Below, one piece after another: positions 40,673-51,293 of a DNA stretch of 64,000 bases. The stretch is from Lithodes maja (taxonomy: Eukaryota > Arthropoda > Malacostraca > Decapoda > Lithodidae), in contig JBAKBP010001611.1 in the NCBI GenBank assembly GCA_037953745.1, forward strand, positions 62,001-126,000. Reading direction: 5' to 3'. The position numbers and the translations under genes are program-made. Within the stretch, counting starts at the first letter, position 1; each line of letters starts with the position of its first letter. The notes beneath the pieces are model-generated. The model was not told where the DNA came from, searched no databases, and saw nothing but the letters and a program-made list of their open reading frames with translations.

Positions 40673-42440
40673 TGTGACGCCTGCAGCTTGGCAGAACGCC
40701 ACGTGGGCTCAGCCGCTCGCTTGGCCACTCGCTAGCACTCGCCAGGGCAGTGCATTTGGCTACAGTCTATCTACAATGTTGTACTTTCTTTCTTGTGAAT
40801 CGTCATGTCACAGGCAGTACAGAAGTAGTCTTTATTTTCGCCTGTGACAATGCATTGTATTTTATATCATCAGTTGTAAGTTTAATGTATAAGACTGAAT
40901 GATACAGCTAGAAAGTGTGAGTGAGTAAGTGCAGGAGACAGAGGGTACTCGCGGAGGGTTACACGTTGCCTCGGTGACGTCATGCCAAGGCCGGGCCCTC
41001 TGAGTGGCTGGCCGCCTCACCACCCCTCCCGCCGCGTCAGGAGGTAGTTCCCCCGCACTTCCCTGCTGCCTTGTGCCTTCCTTGCTCAGAGCTTGCTTGA
41101 CCAGCATACCCTTAACATATTCCTTGCCACCTGTCCCCGACTTCTACCTATAGAGCACTTTCTCTCTCTCTCAACTTCTTACCTCTCATTCTTCCTCTCT
41201 ATTTAATATCATAACTCCCCTTTGGTTCTGCACGATTTCATATATCGGCCATCGTATTATATGCTGAAGCTCTCAGATATTATGTTTATTTAGGCATTTT
41301 GGAGGAGATACCATTTTGTCTGTAGAGGTTCGACACACTCACGGTGTCTCCCTGCCTATTCCTTGGCTGTCTGCTGGGCTATTTAATGCTAGACTGGGGT
41401 AAGGCTACTTGTGTTGTGATTTCCGATGTGTAACAGGTTTTGTTGAACCTGTACAATCGCAACGGATACGTGGGAAGCCTAGGTGGTCTTTCTGACTGTG
41501 TACCTTGTGAGTTTAGCACTGTGCTGCGAGTGAGGTCTTTTGCCTCTGCTACCCAGCACTGTGCTAACTCGTTTTGTTTTGACTTTGAGAGGGTCGCCAG
41601 GAGAGAACCAGATACTAGCGATCTGGATCTCTCAAGAGAGCACCCCGTCAATTAACGTAATTTGGCCGCACAGTCTTAAGGACCTCGCTAGGCTACGAGC
41701 CGCTTGCTCAGCCATTGTTTCCTAGCCTACGACATCCCAGCTAGACTTTATTAGCCTAGCAGACACCTGTTTAGAATGATAAGCTCTTATGTTATGTATG
41801 CAGCATTATTTTTCACGTTGACCGTAAGCCTTGGTTGTTGTTGAGTTGCACAACCTGAGCAGGTTTTTTGAGTTGCCTGACGAATGACTTCTTTTGTTGT
41901 TGGAGATAATACTAGTGTGCATTTATCGTTATTCCCGTGTCAGTTGACACTGTCTGTCTCTTCACTTGTCCTATATTGTCCCTGCTTTATATAACAGTTC
42001 AAAATCCGATACGATCATCTTACCCCAGCATCAGACTTTCTTCAGAAAATTCCTGCTCGATGCTTTGGGACTTTCGTTCACTTTCTTTAGTATAGGATTG
42101 ACAGTTCATTATTGTTTAGAGTAACTTTAAATATACCTTCTTCTAGTTTGCATTAAAATCATTGCAGTGATTTAATTAAGATCTCTATATTTTCCTTGTA
42201 TACCTTATTAACGTAATTGTATATTGTTGTGATCAGGCTGTATCAGAGATCATCAGCCTGTAGTAGTAGTGCACTTATACCGAGTTATAGGATACCCCGT
42301 TATCGCAGATTTAACTCTGGAGGGTATAGGTGTTTTTTTTTTTTTGTGCGCCGGCATTATAAGTTCGAGGGTTGGATCTAGTGTTACCGTTGTGGCTTTA
42401 TTTGATTTATTACATTAGTTTGTACGAAAATTGCCTGACA
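40673..42440 (+). repeat. Decayed solo LTR related to the LTRs of element 2
   Basis: Colinear by eye with 49390-51088. It begins TGTGACGCCT. Further shared blocks in order include 'ctcgctagc' with 'ctcgccagg', 'ctcagagcttgc', 'gctagac', 'gagagcacccc', 'ggctacgagccgc', 'ccagctagactttatta', 'gttgttgttgagttgcacaa', 'ccagcatcagact', 'cataggatac'-like and 'ggttggatctagtgttaccg'. No gag or pol follows, which is the state left by recombination between two LTRs. The right end is hard to fix (42380-42450), because the terminal CGTAACA is not recognisable. Confidence 0.82.
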
Positions 42441-43300
42441 CATAGGTATAATTTAATTCAACATTCGGATAAGTTCCTTTATATCCAATGAGTCTGCCAA
42501 TGTTTCCATTTTACACGAACAAGTTAACTTAATCAGTGTATACATGTTTTAAATATTTTTCCATTTCAAGTTTCATTTACTTCAGAGAGATACGCGTTCA
42601 TGTTGTGCGGTTGTTGACTACTCTCTGCTAATACGAGATAATTATTTAGGCAATTGAGATTATTCGTGATAGGTTTGGAAAAGGTTCGTAAGATATCTTT
42701 ACACATCATATGTTTCACCAACAAACCTTCACCTCTGTGGTTACTTGTGTGACACCGGTGTTGAGCCATTCAGTACGATAACGTCCTTTTTAGTATAGTC
42801 AGGCCACTATGATGCGTTTTTAATCGGCTTAGTCAGGACGTTTACACATCAAAAGGCTGCAGACTATCTTCAGTAATCCTTTTAGCTAACATTTATTCAT
42901 CCCAATCTTCTAAATATAACTGAAATAATATAAAAAACATGACTGGTACTTAAAGGGTTGACTATTATTGTGAAGGTGACTTAGGAAGAAATTTGGCATG
43001 CTATTTATCAACAAAGTTCAACCAGGTGCATACAAATATAACATTATAAAAGCAGAAATAAAAATATACTGTAGACTGTCCAATAACAAAAGATAGTATA
43101 TATTAATGATCCTTCCTTTATACGAAGCACTATCATAGAGACTTATTCATCAATGTTTGTTGCGTTTGATGGGAATCTACTTAGTTTATTTAAGTAAAGT
43201 TAACAAAATTATTGTGCATCTAAACCAAACACACACACACACACACACCCATATTGCTATCTTTACAATATGTTGGTCAGTTTCCTTCCTTCCTCCTGCA
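42441..43300. other. AT-rich stretch with no recognised gene
   Basis: No coding similarity or paired repeat seen. A short (CA)n lies at about 43230-43248. Confidence 0.5.
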
Positions 43301-43301
43301 G

Positions 43302-43426
43302 CATTAATTGTAGATAATCAATCCGGAGGTTGGTTTTCACAAGATTTATTTCGATCTAAATATCTTGTTCATAATGGAAAGTTGGGATCGTCGAAAAAAT
43401 ATACAACAACTGTCAGTCAACATACA
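43302..43426 (+). CDS. Candidate internal exon of an unknown host gene
   Basis: A pyrimidine-rich tract ending 'ttccttcctcctgcag' (to 43301) looks like a splice acceptor, and 'acagtaagg' at 43424-43432 looks like a donor. The 125 bp between are open: two bases complete a codon, followed by 41 codons. They encode a mixed-composition peptide (LIVDNQSGGWFSQDLFRSKY, then LVHNGKLGSSKKYTTTVSQH) that does not look like repeat or low-complexity sequence. The frame stays open from 43157 to 43537, unusual in DNA this AT-rich. I do not recognise the family. No neighbouring exon was found, so this is a hypothesis. Confidence 0.3.
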
Positions 43427-43537
43427 GTAAGGGAAGGAAAAGAGAAAGCTACAATGAGAATAGAGACACAGACATACTCACCACAAATTGAAATTGACCC
43501 AACATCTGTCTGTCTGAATGACCCATCTATCACCTGA

Positions 43538-44440
43538 TTGTTCCGCCATGCAGCTATGGGGTCGTGGAATCTTAACTATCTTGGAGACGGTTAAGGAAGG
43601 GAACTGCCGCATACTGACAGACTCGTGTGTCTTGTAATATAATTAGGCAGCAGTAGCTCATGTGCTGTGCGGTGTGTAAAACTTGTTTGCCTTCCCATAT
43701 ACACTGATATGGTATGGCATTTAACCTTTACCATCAGACCTGTTTTAAAACTCACAAATCAGATTTATTGCATGTTGCCTGGGATATCCTCACGCTAAAC
43801 ATCTGAGACACCTTCATCACACAGGCTGGTGAGCAGGCAGTCATTACATGGGTGAGTGTTCAGTTGCGGTCAAGACTTCGTTATATACTTTTTATCAATC
43901 AGTTGAGCAACAGTTGCGTAATGTAATGGAGTCTACTGTAAAGCAAGTCAAGACCAATGTTGTACACATGATGAACATCAGAGCACCGAGGACATAATTA
44001 TCATTGTGGGGTGAGACAGACAGTAAAACAGAGAGCGAGAGAGAAATTATATCACTAAATAACAAACGGGTCGAATTATCCAGTAATATATTAAATATTG
44101 ATAATGATGACAGTTCTGCCAACATGTGATAAATTAATATCTGTCAGACGAAGAGGGTCCAAGAAAGAGAGGGAGAGAGAGAGAGAGAGAGGGTTAGAAA
44201 TAATGAGACCAGCAGGAAGGGTAATGATTGATAGGGGAGGAGGAAAGGAGAGAAGGGAAGAAAGAGTCTTTAACACGTACAGTCACTCGCAATAGTTCAT
44301 GAGCTTCACTTACATTATCAAGAATATGTACTGTAAGTATTCTGACAGGCTCACCCACATTTTGCCTCACCAAATACAGTACACTTCATCCAAGCTAAAA
44401 CAAACACACACACACTTTTACACGTTCACTTCAAACTAAC
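43538..44440. other. Stretch with no recognised gene
   Basis: A (GA)n run at about 44165-44190 and (CA)n at about 44402. The rest is unremarkable. Confidence 0.5.
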
Positions 44441-44445
44441 AAAAA

Positions 44446-44450
44446 AGTAA

Positions 44451-44501
<51 letters not shown>
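44446..44501. repeat. Poly(A) plus (TA)n tract
   Basis: About 20 A residues followed by a TA run. It lies directly upstream of a member of the 'GGCTCGCTATCGCTCG' family and may be the tail of that element. Confidence 0.85.
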
Positions 44502-44504
<3 letters not shown>

Positions 44505-44539
44505 AATAAAATCGCCTACCCAACAGCCGAACCTCCGAC

Positions 44540-44700
44540 TTTTTTTCTCGATAATAGTATGCCCAACCGAAGGCCGGTTTCTCGTAAATTGCAGGCTCGC
44601 AATCACTTGCCAGGACAAACTCAATAACTTGGGCAAAGCGTCTTAGATACTCCAAACTAAGGGGACGAAACGTCCGTAAATGGCCAAACTCATGGGGTAA
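44540..44700 (-). repeat. Member of the 'GGCTCGCTATCGCTCG' dispersed family (diverged)
   Basis: 'ggccggtttctcgtaaatt', 'gcaggctcgcaatcacttgc', 'caggacaaac' and 'atggccaaactcatggggt' parallel the copy at 17270-17420, which has 'gaggctcgctatcgctcgcc'. Confidence 0.55.
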
Positions 44701-44988
44701 AATGGATGTTTAAAGTATGACCACCCTTTGGTTAGATGCGCTTAAGTAGTGAATTGGTACCATAAATTAGTATACTTTCTTTTTACTGTCTCTGTTTTCT
44801 TATAGACAACTAACCTTCTTATGATATAACTTGAAGGCGTTTTCAGAATGTCTTCACGGCTTCTCAATCACCCCACTTTGTTGTAATTGATTTATATGTT
44901 TCTCACACCTTTCATCCGCATTGTTCTTGTATTGCCGATTCTGTCAATGTCACTCTTCTTTTTACTGCCGTATGTTTCTTATTCGTCA

Positions 44989-44994
<6 letters not shown>

Positions 44995-45051
<57 letters not shown>
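44995..45051. repeat. (CT)n microsatellite
   Basis: Uninterrupted CT run. Confidence 0.95.
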
Positions 45052-45052
<1 letters not shown>

Positions 45053-45274
45053 CCTATACATTGACTGGTAATCAAATAATTATACACAAAACCAACTCGC
45101 TTAATTAGGTTTGGCCAATTAAGGAAGATCGGCGGGAGACTTGGAAAAGTTGTAAATTTAATTTAAACTTTTATTTTGAGATTAATTGACAATAATTTTA
45201 TCCGATCAATAATTACCTAATGAAAGAAAATTTAATTTGATTTTACGCGAACGAATTACTTTGATTTACTAACA

Positions 45275-45330
45275 ATGATTATATATATATTATATATATA
45301 TATATATATGATATATATACAGTATATACA

Positions 45331-45366
<36 letters not shown>

Positions 45367-45376
45367 TGTATATATA
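45275..45376. repeat. (TA)n tract with 'tatactgtata' interruptions
   Basis: TA runs broken by 'cagta' or 'ctgta' steps, directly before the SINE-like tail. Confidence 0.9.
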
Positions 45377-45612
45377 TAGAGGTGGCGTTCTGAGAGTGAG
45401 GGTCCGAGTGTAGGGGATGAGACTGTGAAGCGCAGAGGCGAGGCGGCTTCAGAGATGGAGTTGCTTCGAGCCGTGAAGCTTCGCATGTCTCACTCCCTAG
45501 ACTGGAGTAAGACCTCACGAGCCTCACCGTGTTCAGCGGTAGAGTGTACAGGCTATCAGCCTATGCCCGAGAGGGAGTAGTTGGAATATAGAAAGAAAAA
45601 AAAAATATATAT
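45377..45612 (+). mobile_element. SINE-like tail, plus-strand copy of the 1616-1925 element
   Basis: 'aggtggcgtt', 'gtccgagtgtagggg', 'cggcttcagagatgg', 'atgtctcactccctagactg', 'cagcctatgcccgagag' and 'agttggaatata', followed by poly(A). Every block has a counterpart in the minus-strand copy at 1616-1925. It lacks the upstream B-box portion, so it is 5'-truncated. Confidence 0.75.
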
Positions 45613-45620
45613 ATATACTG

Positions 45621-45661
<41 letters not shown>

Positions 45662-45997
45662 ATATATTTAAGTGTGGGGATGTGGCGACCCCATCGCCTG
45701 TCATTTAGTGGTGCTGATAACCCCTGGACTGGGAATCCCACCTCCAGAATTTACTCCCACTAATGAATCAGCATGCCTCGGTGCCTGCTGGGAGGCCTGT
45801 ACATAATATTAATCCTCCCTACCCCTATAAGGGAGTGAGAGTTTGGCTACTTACCAACGGACTATATAATTATATAACTGAGGAGGTAAGAAAAGAAAAT
45901 TCTTGAAACAAACAATCCAATCACCTAAATGGCGCTCTCCATTCAGAATTTAAGAACTGAGAGGTATATTTTGTATTTTATCTCGGACTATTTGTCT

Positions 45998-46740
45998 TAA
46001 TAATAATAATAATAATAATAATATTTATTCAGTTAGCAATTTACAGAGTTGGTACCACATAGTATGTTATAAATATGACATGTACCAGCCTTGCATAATT
46101 CCAACTAAGGATAGCCCAATAAGGCCGTTAGGCGTATTTCCATTGGGGTCCTTGTGGGATTAGGTTAGCTGGGGAAATGGGGAGGATAAAGAAATAGATA
46201 CTTTAGAGAAAGTATTTCTAGGGGGTTATTTTAAGATACCTTACATCCTATAGTAAATATCAGTAATCCGTAATCAGTAATCATTTCAGTTTGGTTTGTC
46301 TATCTCTTATGTCGTATTTAGTAGTAGACATAAGCTTGGTGCTCCCTTCTCGCAGCTGTCCGGTTCAGGTGTTCCTTCAGGCTACGTCCGAAGGAATACA
46401 GTGTTCTCTTTTCACGGACTGACTGGGGTAGGTCGTTCCAGTCTTTGATGGCAGTGAAGAAGAATGTTTGCTTACCCTGTCCTTGGATTCTCGGGACCTT
46501 AAAATTAAAACATCCTGTTTCTTGTATTATGTCCACTCCTCTCATTTGCTTTAACAAAATCATTCTTTAGATACTCTAGAGCTCTGTCATAGAAAATGTT
46601 GAAGGCATTAGTTAGCCTGATTTGTTTGGCCCTGTCAGAGACATTGAGCATACCTCTGAGCCTTATACCTTGAGCATATACTCTTAATGTCTGAGCGCCA
46701 CTCTCTCCAAATTTACTCTACACAGACGAGCAATTCTAAA
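45998..46740 (-). pseudogene. LINE C-terminal fragment, 3' UTR and (ATT)n tail
   Basis: The minus-strand frame 46563-46318 ends with FFFTAIKDWNDLPQSVREKR, then FGRSLKEHLNR. This is the terminal 'WN-LP' module of jockey/CR1-type LINE proteins. Upstream, broken frames to about 46740 include an RLRGMLNVSDR-like and an NAFNIFYDRALEYL-like piece. The 3' UTR ends at 45998-46023 in a trinucleotide tail, aat repeats on the plus strand and att on the minus. It is 5'-truncated and inactive. Confidence 0.7.
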
Positions 46741-47430
46741 GGTGAGAATGTACATAACAAATGCACGAACTACTAGGTAAAGAAGCCCAAACTTCATTTG
46801 GCATTTTTAGCATGAGATAGAACGTGAAATGACTAACTTGTCATTTTATTCTAAAGAAAAAAATTGGGGGGCGAACGTAGTGACACAAAAATAGCCTTCC
46901 AGCAAGCATCACTTTCAAGGTTGCTCTCTGAAGATTGTAGTGTAGTTCCGCTGCCACTTTTGGCTGTTTAATAATTTATTGTGACGGAAGTGGGACTTGC
47001 TAAATTGGTTATAACACGTGTGAACTACTGTAATTGTAGTACTCTAAGTTTCTTGTTCTTGTATGTGAAGTATAATGTTCATAGTTGTCCATGCGCAGTT
47101 GTGCTAAAAAAACAATTGTTAATATTTGTTGTAAGTTGATGGATAGGTGCTACATTCCAGTGCAAATTATGTCATTGATGTCATTTTGGGTGGAACTGGG
47201 GATATTTGAAAAAAACATTGGCGAACCATGGATCTTCAAATATGAAGTTTCACAAACCATCCCAATCCACTCTGTCTTAGTGACATTTGGTTACAGAGAC
47301 CGAATCGGATTGGGGAAGAACAGGATGATTTGAGAAAGAGGAGGCTTTTAATAGACAGGGGTCAGAGGATCCAAGTGGTTATAGTATGTCGATATTATAC
47401 ATGTTTGAACAGGTTGTTTAAAAAGGTTCA
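46741..47430. other. Stretch with no recognised gene
   Basis: No recognisable coding similarity. Frames are short. Confidence 0.5.
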
Positions 47431-47438
47431 GTATCTAT

Positions 47439-48103
47439 TAGGATTTCCTGTTTTAAGGAATTCTCAGCATCCCGGGATTCTGAGACAAATCAGGATATTT
47501 CCCGGGATCCCGGGTTTTCCCGTGTTAGGTAATATTCTCAATAACTAATGCTATATGCTAACCCTACACACTTTTCTAAGTGTAGTATCTGTAGGTTGAT
47601 TGATAGGTAATTGATTTGATGAATTATTACACTGAAACAAAGTTATCTTCTTTAAATTCCAAATCCAAACTGAAGGTGTAAAAAAAAGGCACAAGATATG
47701 ATTAAACAGACAAAATGTTAATGATTGTGTGAGTAAATCAAGCATAAACAAAAATTAGTAGTAGTATTTGAGTTGGAATGGCATTCAAAGTAAAACAAAA
47801 CAAGAAATGTACATGTTATGCAATTTGAAATACATACACAACTTAAACCTAAAGAAAACACCTGAAGGGACTGTGAAAGGTAATAAAATAAAATAATTGT
47901 GCACATAAATCACACTCTTGTCATGTTTACACTAAAAGTTGTTCAAGAAATAACTCTTCAAGAAGCACAAACAGTTATTTTGTAATTGTTTATAATATAA
48001 ATTTGAGAAAGAATAATAATAATATGAATCCCGGGATTTGAATCAAATTCCCCTGAAAAAAATATATGACCATTTAGACCCGGGATCCCGGGAGGAAGCC
48101 CTA
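47439..48103. mobile_element. hAT-type non-autonomous transposon with 8-bp target duplication
   Basis: Flanked by perfect 8-bp direct repeats GTATCTAT at 47431-47438 and 48104-48111. The ends are short imperfect inverted repeats: 'taggatttcctg' at the left against the complement of 'gaggaagcccta' at the right. Subterminal 'cccgggatcccggg' palindromes occur at about 47506 and 48080. Target duplications of 8 bp with a TAGGG-type end and 'CTTCC' are usual for hAT transposons. The 665-bp body has no transposase. Confidence 0.83.
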
Positions 48104-48111
48104 GTATCTAT

Positions 48112-49389
48112 GTGTTGTGCTGAGGGTTATCTGGTATGCGTGATGGTTGGTACAGAAATATAAAATCAATTGTGTTAATGGATGGATACTACGGCTTACA
48201 TACGGTGCCAAACTATTTCCAGCCCGCTTATTTACTAATCACACAGGGAAATTAGCCTCGAATAATTGGACAACTATGTGGACAGTGGCGTCAGTAATGA
48301 AGCTGTGATATGACGTGAGCACATAATTGGCCAAACCTTGGGCCAAATCCTGGCAAGTATATATTATGCAACCGTGGACTTCACAAAAGTCATTATTGTG
48401 ACTAATGAACTGTATAGTTGTTTTTGTTTTGTTAAGGAGGGTGGGTCATAGGAAGGGTATGGTAACAGGGTGGATTGAGAAGAAGAGCAGCTATATAGGA
48501 ATGGTAGAGTGATAGGGTGGGAACGGAAGGATGACACGGTAGGATAGGGTGACATGGTAGAGTACGGTGACAGAAAGGCTAGGGTATGCTTAACAGATAG
48601 GGTAGGGTAGGGCCAGATAGGGTGAGGGGTTGCGCAGTATGACAGATACAAACGATAGGATGGGATAAATGTTTTGCCACAGTACACACCGAACATTTCG
48701 ATTGACTTCCTGTCAGTGTAATTGATAGATGGGATTGGCTTCACTCCAGTCAGCTATATGTATGTGTGTGAGAGAGAAAACAACAGAGTGAGTGAGAGTG
48801 TGCGTGGAAGTGATTATATAATTACTACCAACATTATATTGTCGACACCCGGAGGTAAATTGAATATGTGGAGTAATATTGATTGTCGATATTCGTGTTC
48901 CAGAGTATACGTAATTGACCACGAGTTTCAGCCTTAAAACGAAGTGGAAGCCGTACACGTCGTTGTTTAGCAATACAGTACAACATATATGCGAGTTTAC
49001 CATGAATAATATATGTGTCTAATTTGATTTTAGGAATTTATATAATCACTACAACCGTATTTTAGCTGTAAATTTGTCTAAATATCGATGTCGACACTTC
49101 CAAATTCCGCATAGCTTGAAACTACTAAGTGGTCTATTGAGTCCTTGTCTCTTCCCCACACAATGTTTGTCTGTCCCTGCTATGGACTGCATATTTACTC
49201 TAACAATTGTGACACATTGTGTCAAGCTAGACGTATTTCCATTTAAAATTGATCTTATCTGATATTTGTCTATTATTCCTACAGAAATGGAGAAGGCAAA
49301 CCGATGTATTATGTCCTCGTCTCTTCACCATGCAATACTCATCTACTATATGCATGAAAGAGACAAAAGGCAATGGTGGCTGTAACAAG
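48112..49389. other. Stretch with no recognised gene
   Basis: A degenerate short repeat around 'ggtagggtgaca / gatagggt' lies at about 48440-48640. The remainder is AT-rich with no recognisable domain. Confidence 0.5.
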
Positions 49390-51088
49390 TGTGACGCCTC
49401 CCGGCGTTAGCAGAATGGTTGCGTGGGGCATTGCAGCACGCTAGCGCTCGCCAGGATGGGGGGATGGGCTACAGTTGTCCTAGAATGATCTGCTTTATTT
49501 AATTAGTGTCGTGTTGCCACAGACAGTCTAGAAATGGTCTTTGTTTTGGTCTGTGACCGCGCCTTATATTTTATATTCGCTATAATATAAATGTTGCTTG
49601 TGTGGGAGGCGAGCGAGAGAGGGTGAGGGAGTACACCTGGCAGTGGGGTGAGCCATGACGCGGCTCGCTTCGGCGTTGGCGGCCGGGTGGTCAACTAGTC
49701 CCTTCCCGTCGCGGCCTCATGTTCTTTACCAGCTCAGAGCTTGCCTGACACGCGTATCGCCTACATCCTTTGCAATTCTGTCCCCCATACTCGCCACTTT
49801 GCATACTATTTCTCTCTCTCGACTTCTCCTGTCTCATTCTCTAATCTTTATTAAACTCAACATCCCTTCTGGTTTCAGCATAGACGTTCACCGTCGACCA
49901 GTCGTATTGTACGCGAAGCTCTCAGAGATTTCCATGTATTAGGTTTAAGGAGGTATTAGGCTTTATTGAGGGTTTTGAGAGACGGACTTTTCCGTATGTG
50001 TCCTCTCTCGGGAAGGTTGTAGACCGGTATATGTCTCCCTGGCAAGGTGTTGAGTGATTCTGCTTGGTTATCTAAAGCTAGACTAGGGGTAAGGTTACTG
50101 TGTCGTTGTCTCCGATGTGTGCAGTGTTAGCTAAGCCCTGCACGACATCGACAGGTACTGTGGGAGCCTAAGTTGTCTTCGGGTGGGTTTACTTTGCGAG
50201 CTCAGCGCTGTGGTGTGAGAGGGCCATAGCCTATCCCTCACAACATAGTGCTGCCTCTTTGTGTTGACTTCTGAGGGATCGCCAGGATAGAACTAGGTAC
50301 TAGAGACCTAGATTTATCAAGAGAGCATCCCCGTCATATAACGTAATCGTCATTATACCACCTTCGGACAACGTTAGGCTACGAGCCGCATGCTCGCCCA
50401 TTGTTGCCCTGCCTCGATACCCCAGCTAGACTTTATTAACTGAGCAGACACTGGTTAGAGATAAGCCCCATTATTATATGTATGCAGCATTATTATTCAC
50501 TGCACTTTTGAGCCGAGGTTGTTGTTGAGTTGCACAACCCTAGTAGGCTGTTGCGTTGTGTCACGAAGCATTTCTTTAGTTGTCGAGCATTACTACCTTT
50601 GCACAGTCTTTATTATTCGCCTGCCTATTATTACTATATGTCCTAGTATTTATTGTGACCCGTATTCTGCATTATAATTGTTCAAGATTCTTTACGAACA
50701 TCTTCCCAGCATCAGACTTATTTCAGAAGTTTCCAGTTGATGTTGCAGGACTAGCATTGCACTTTCTTTAATACAGGAGTGCCAGTCATTTGAGTATCTA
50801 CCGTAACGTTAATTAATCACGTTAACTATCTTTTCTTTGGTAACATAATCGAGTAATCTTTTACTGTTTGAGAATAGGCTGTTTCATCGAGCGTCAGCCT
50901 AGTGTGTGTGCACCAGTTACTGAGTCATAGGATACCTCGTTGTCCAGGCACGACTCAGGGCGGTAATGGTGTTTTGTTTTCCAGTGTTTAAGGCAGGGGT
51001 TGGATCTAGTGTTACCGTTTGTTGCATTTTGCCATTATCTAGTCCAATGTTGAAGAGCCCTGTGTCTTTGAGAACCTGGATCGTAACA
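49390..51088 (+). repeat. 5' LTR of element 2
   Basis: TGTGACG...CGTAACA termini. It is nearly identical to the 3' LTR apart from the 57496-58115 insertion and a few substitutions and small indels, e.g. near 49650. Several short open frames are identical in both LTRs. A primer-binding-site-like 'tggcgacctagctcagg' begins at 51091. A distant relative stands alone at 40673-42440. Confidence 0.95.
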
Positions 51089-51293
51089 AATGGCGACCTA
51101 GCTCAGGATCTTGTGAACTAAGAGATAATTGCAGGATTGTTGTGGTCATTTGTTTTATTGGGGAATATAGTGGGCACGTTAATTTTGTTTTGGCAAAGTA
51201 GTATAGCACTTGAGAGTCTTCAGACATTTTTGGCAAGTGAATAGTGCTACATAAGAGTTTGGGGTACTTCTTTTCTGAATATTGTGGTGAAAT

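Noticed and set aside
50580..50771. Identical 63-codon frames in both LTRs of element 2 (also 58756-58947)
   Set aside because: The identity comes from LTR duplication. The peptide has no recognised domain, so it is not annotated as an LTR-encoded gene.
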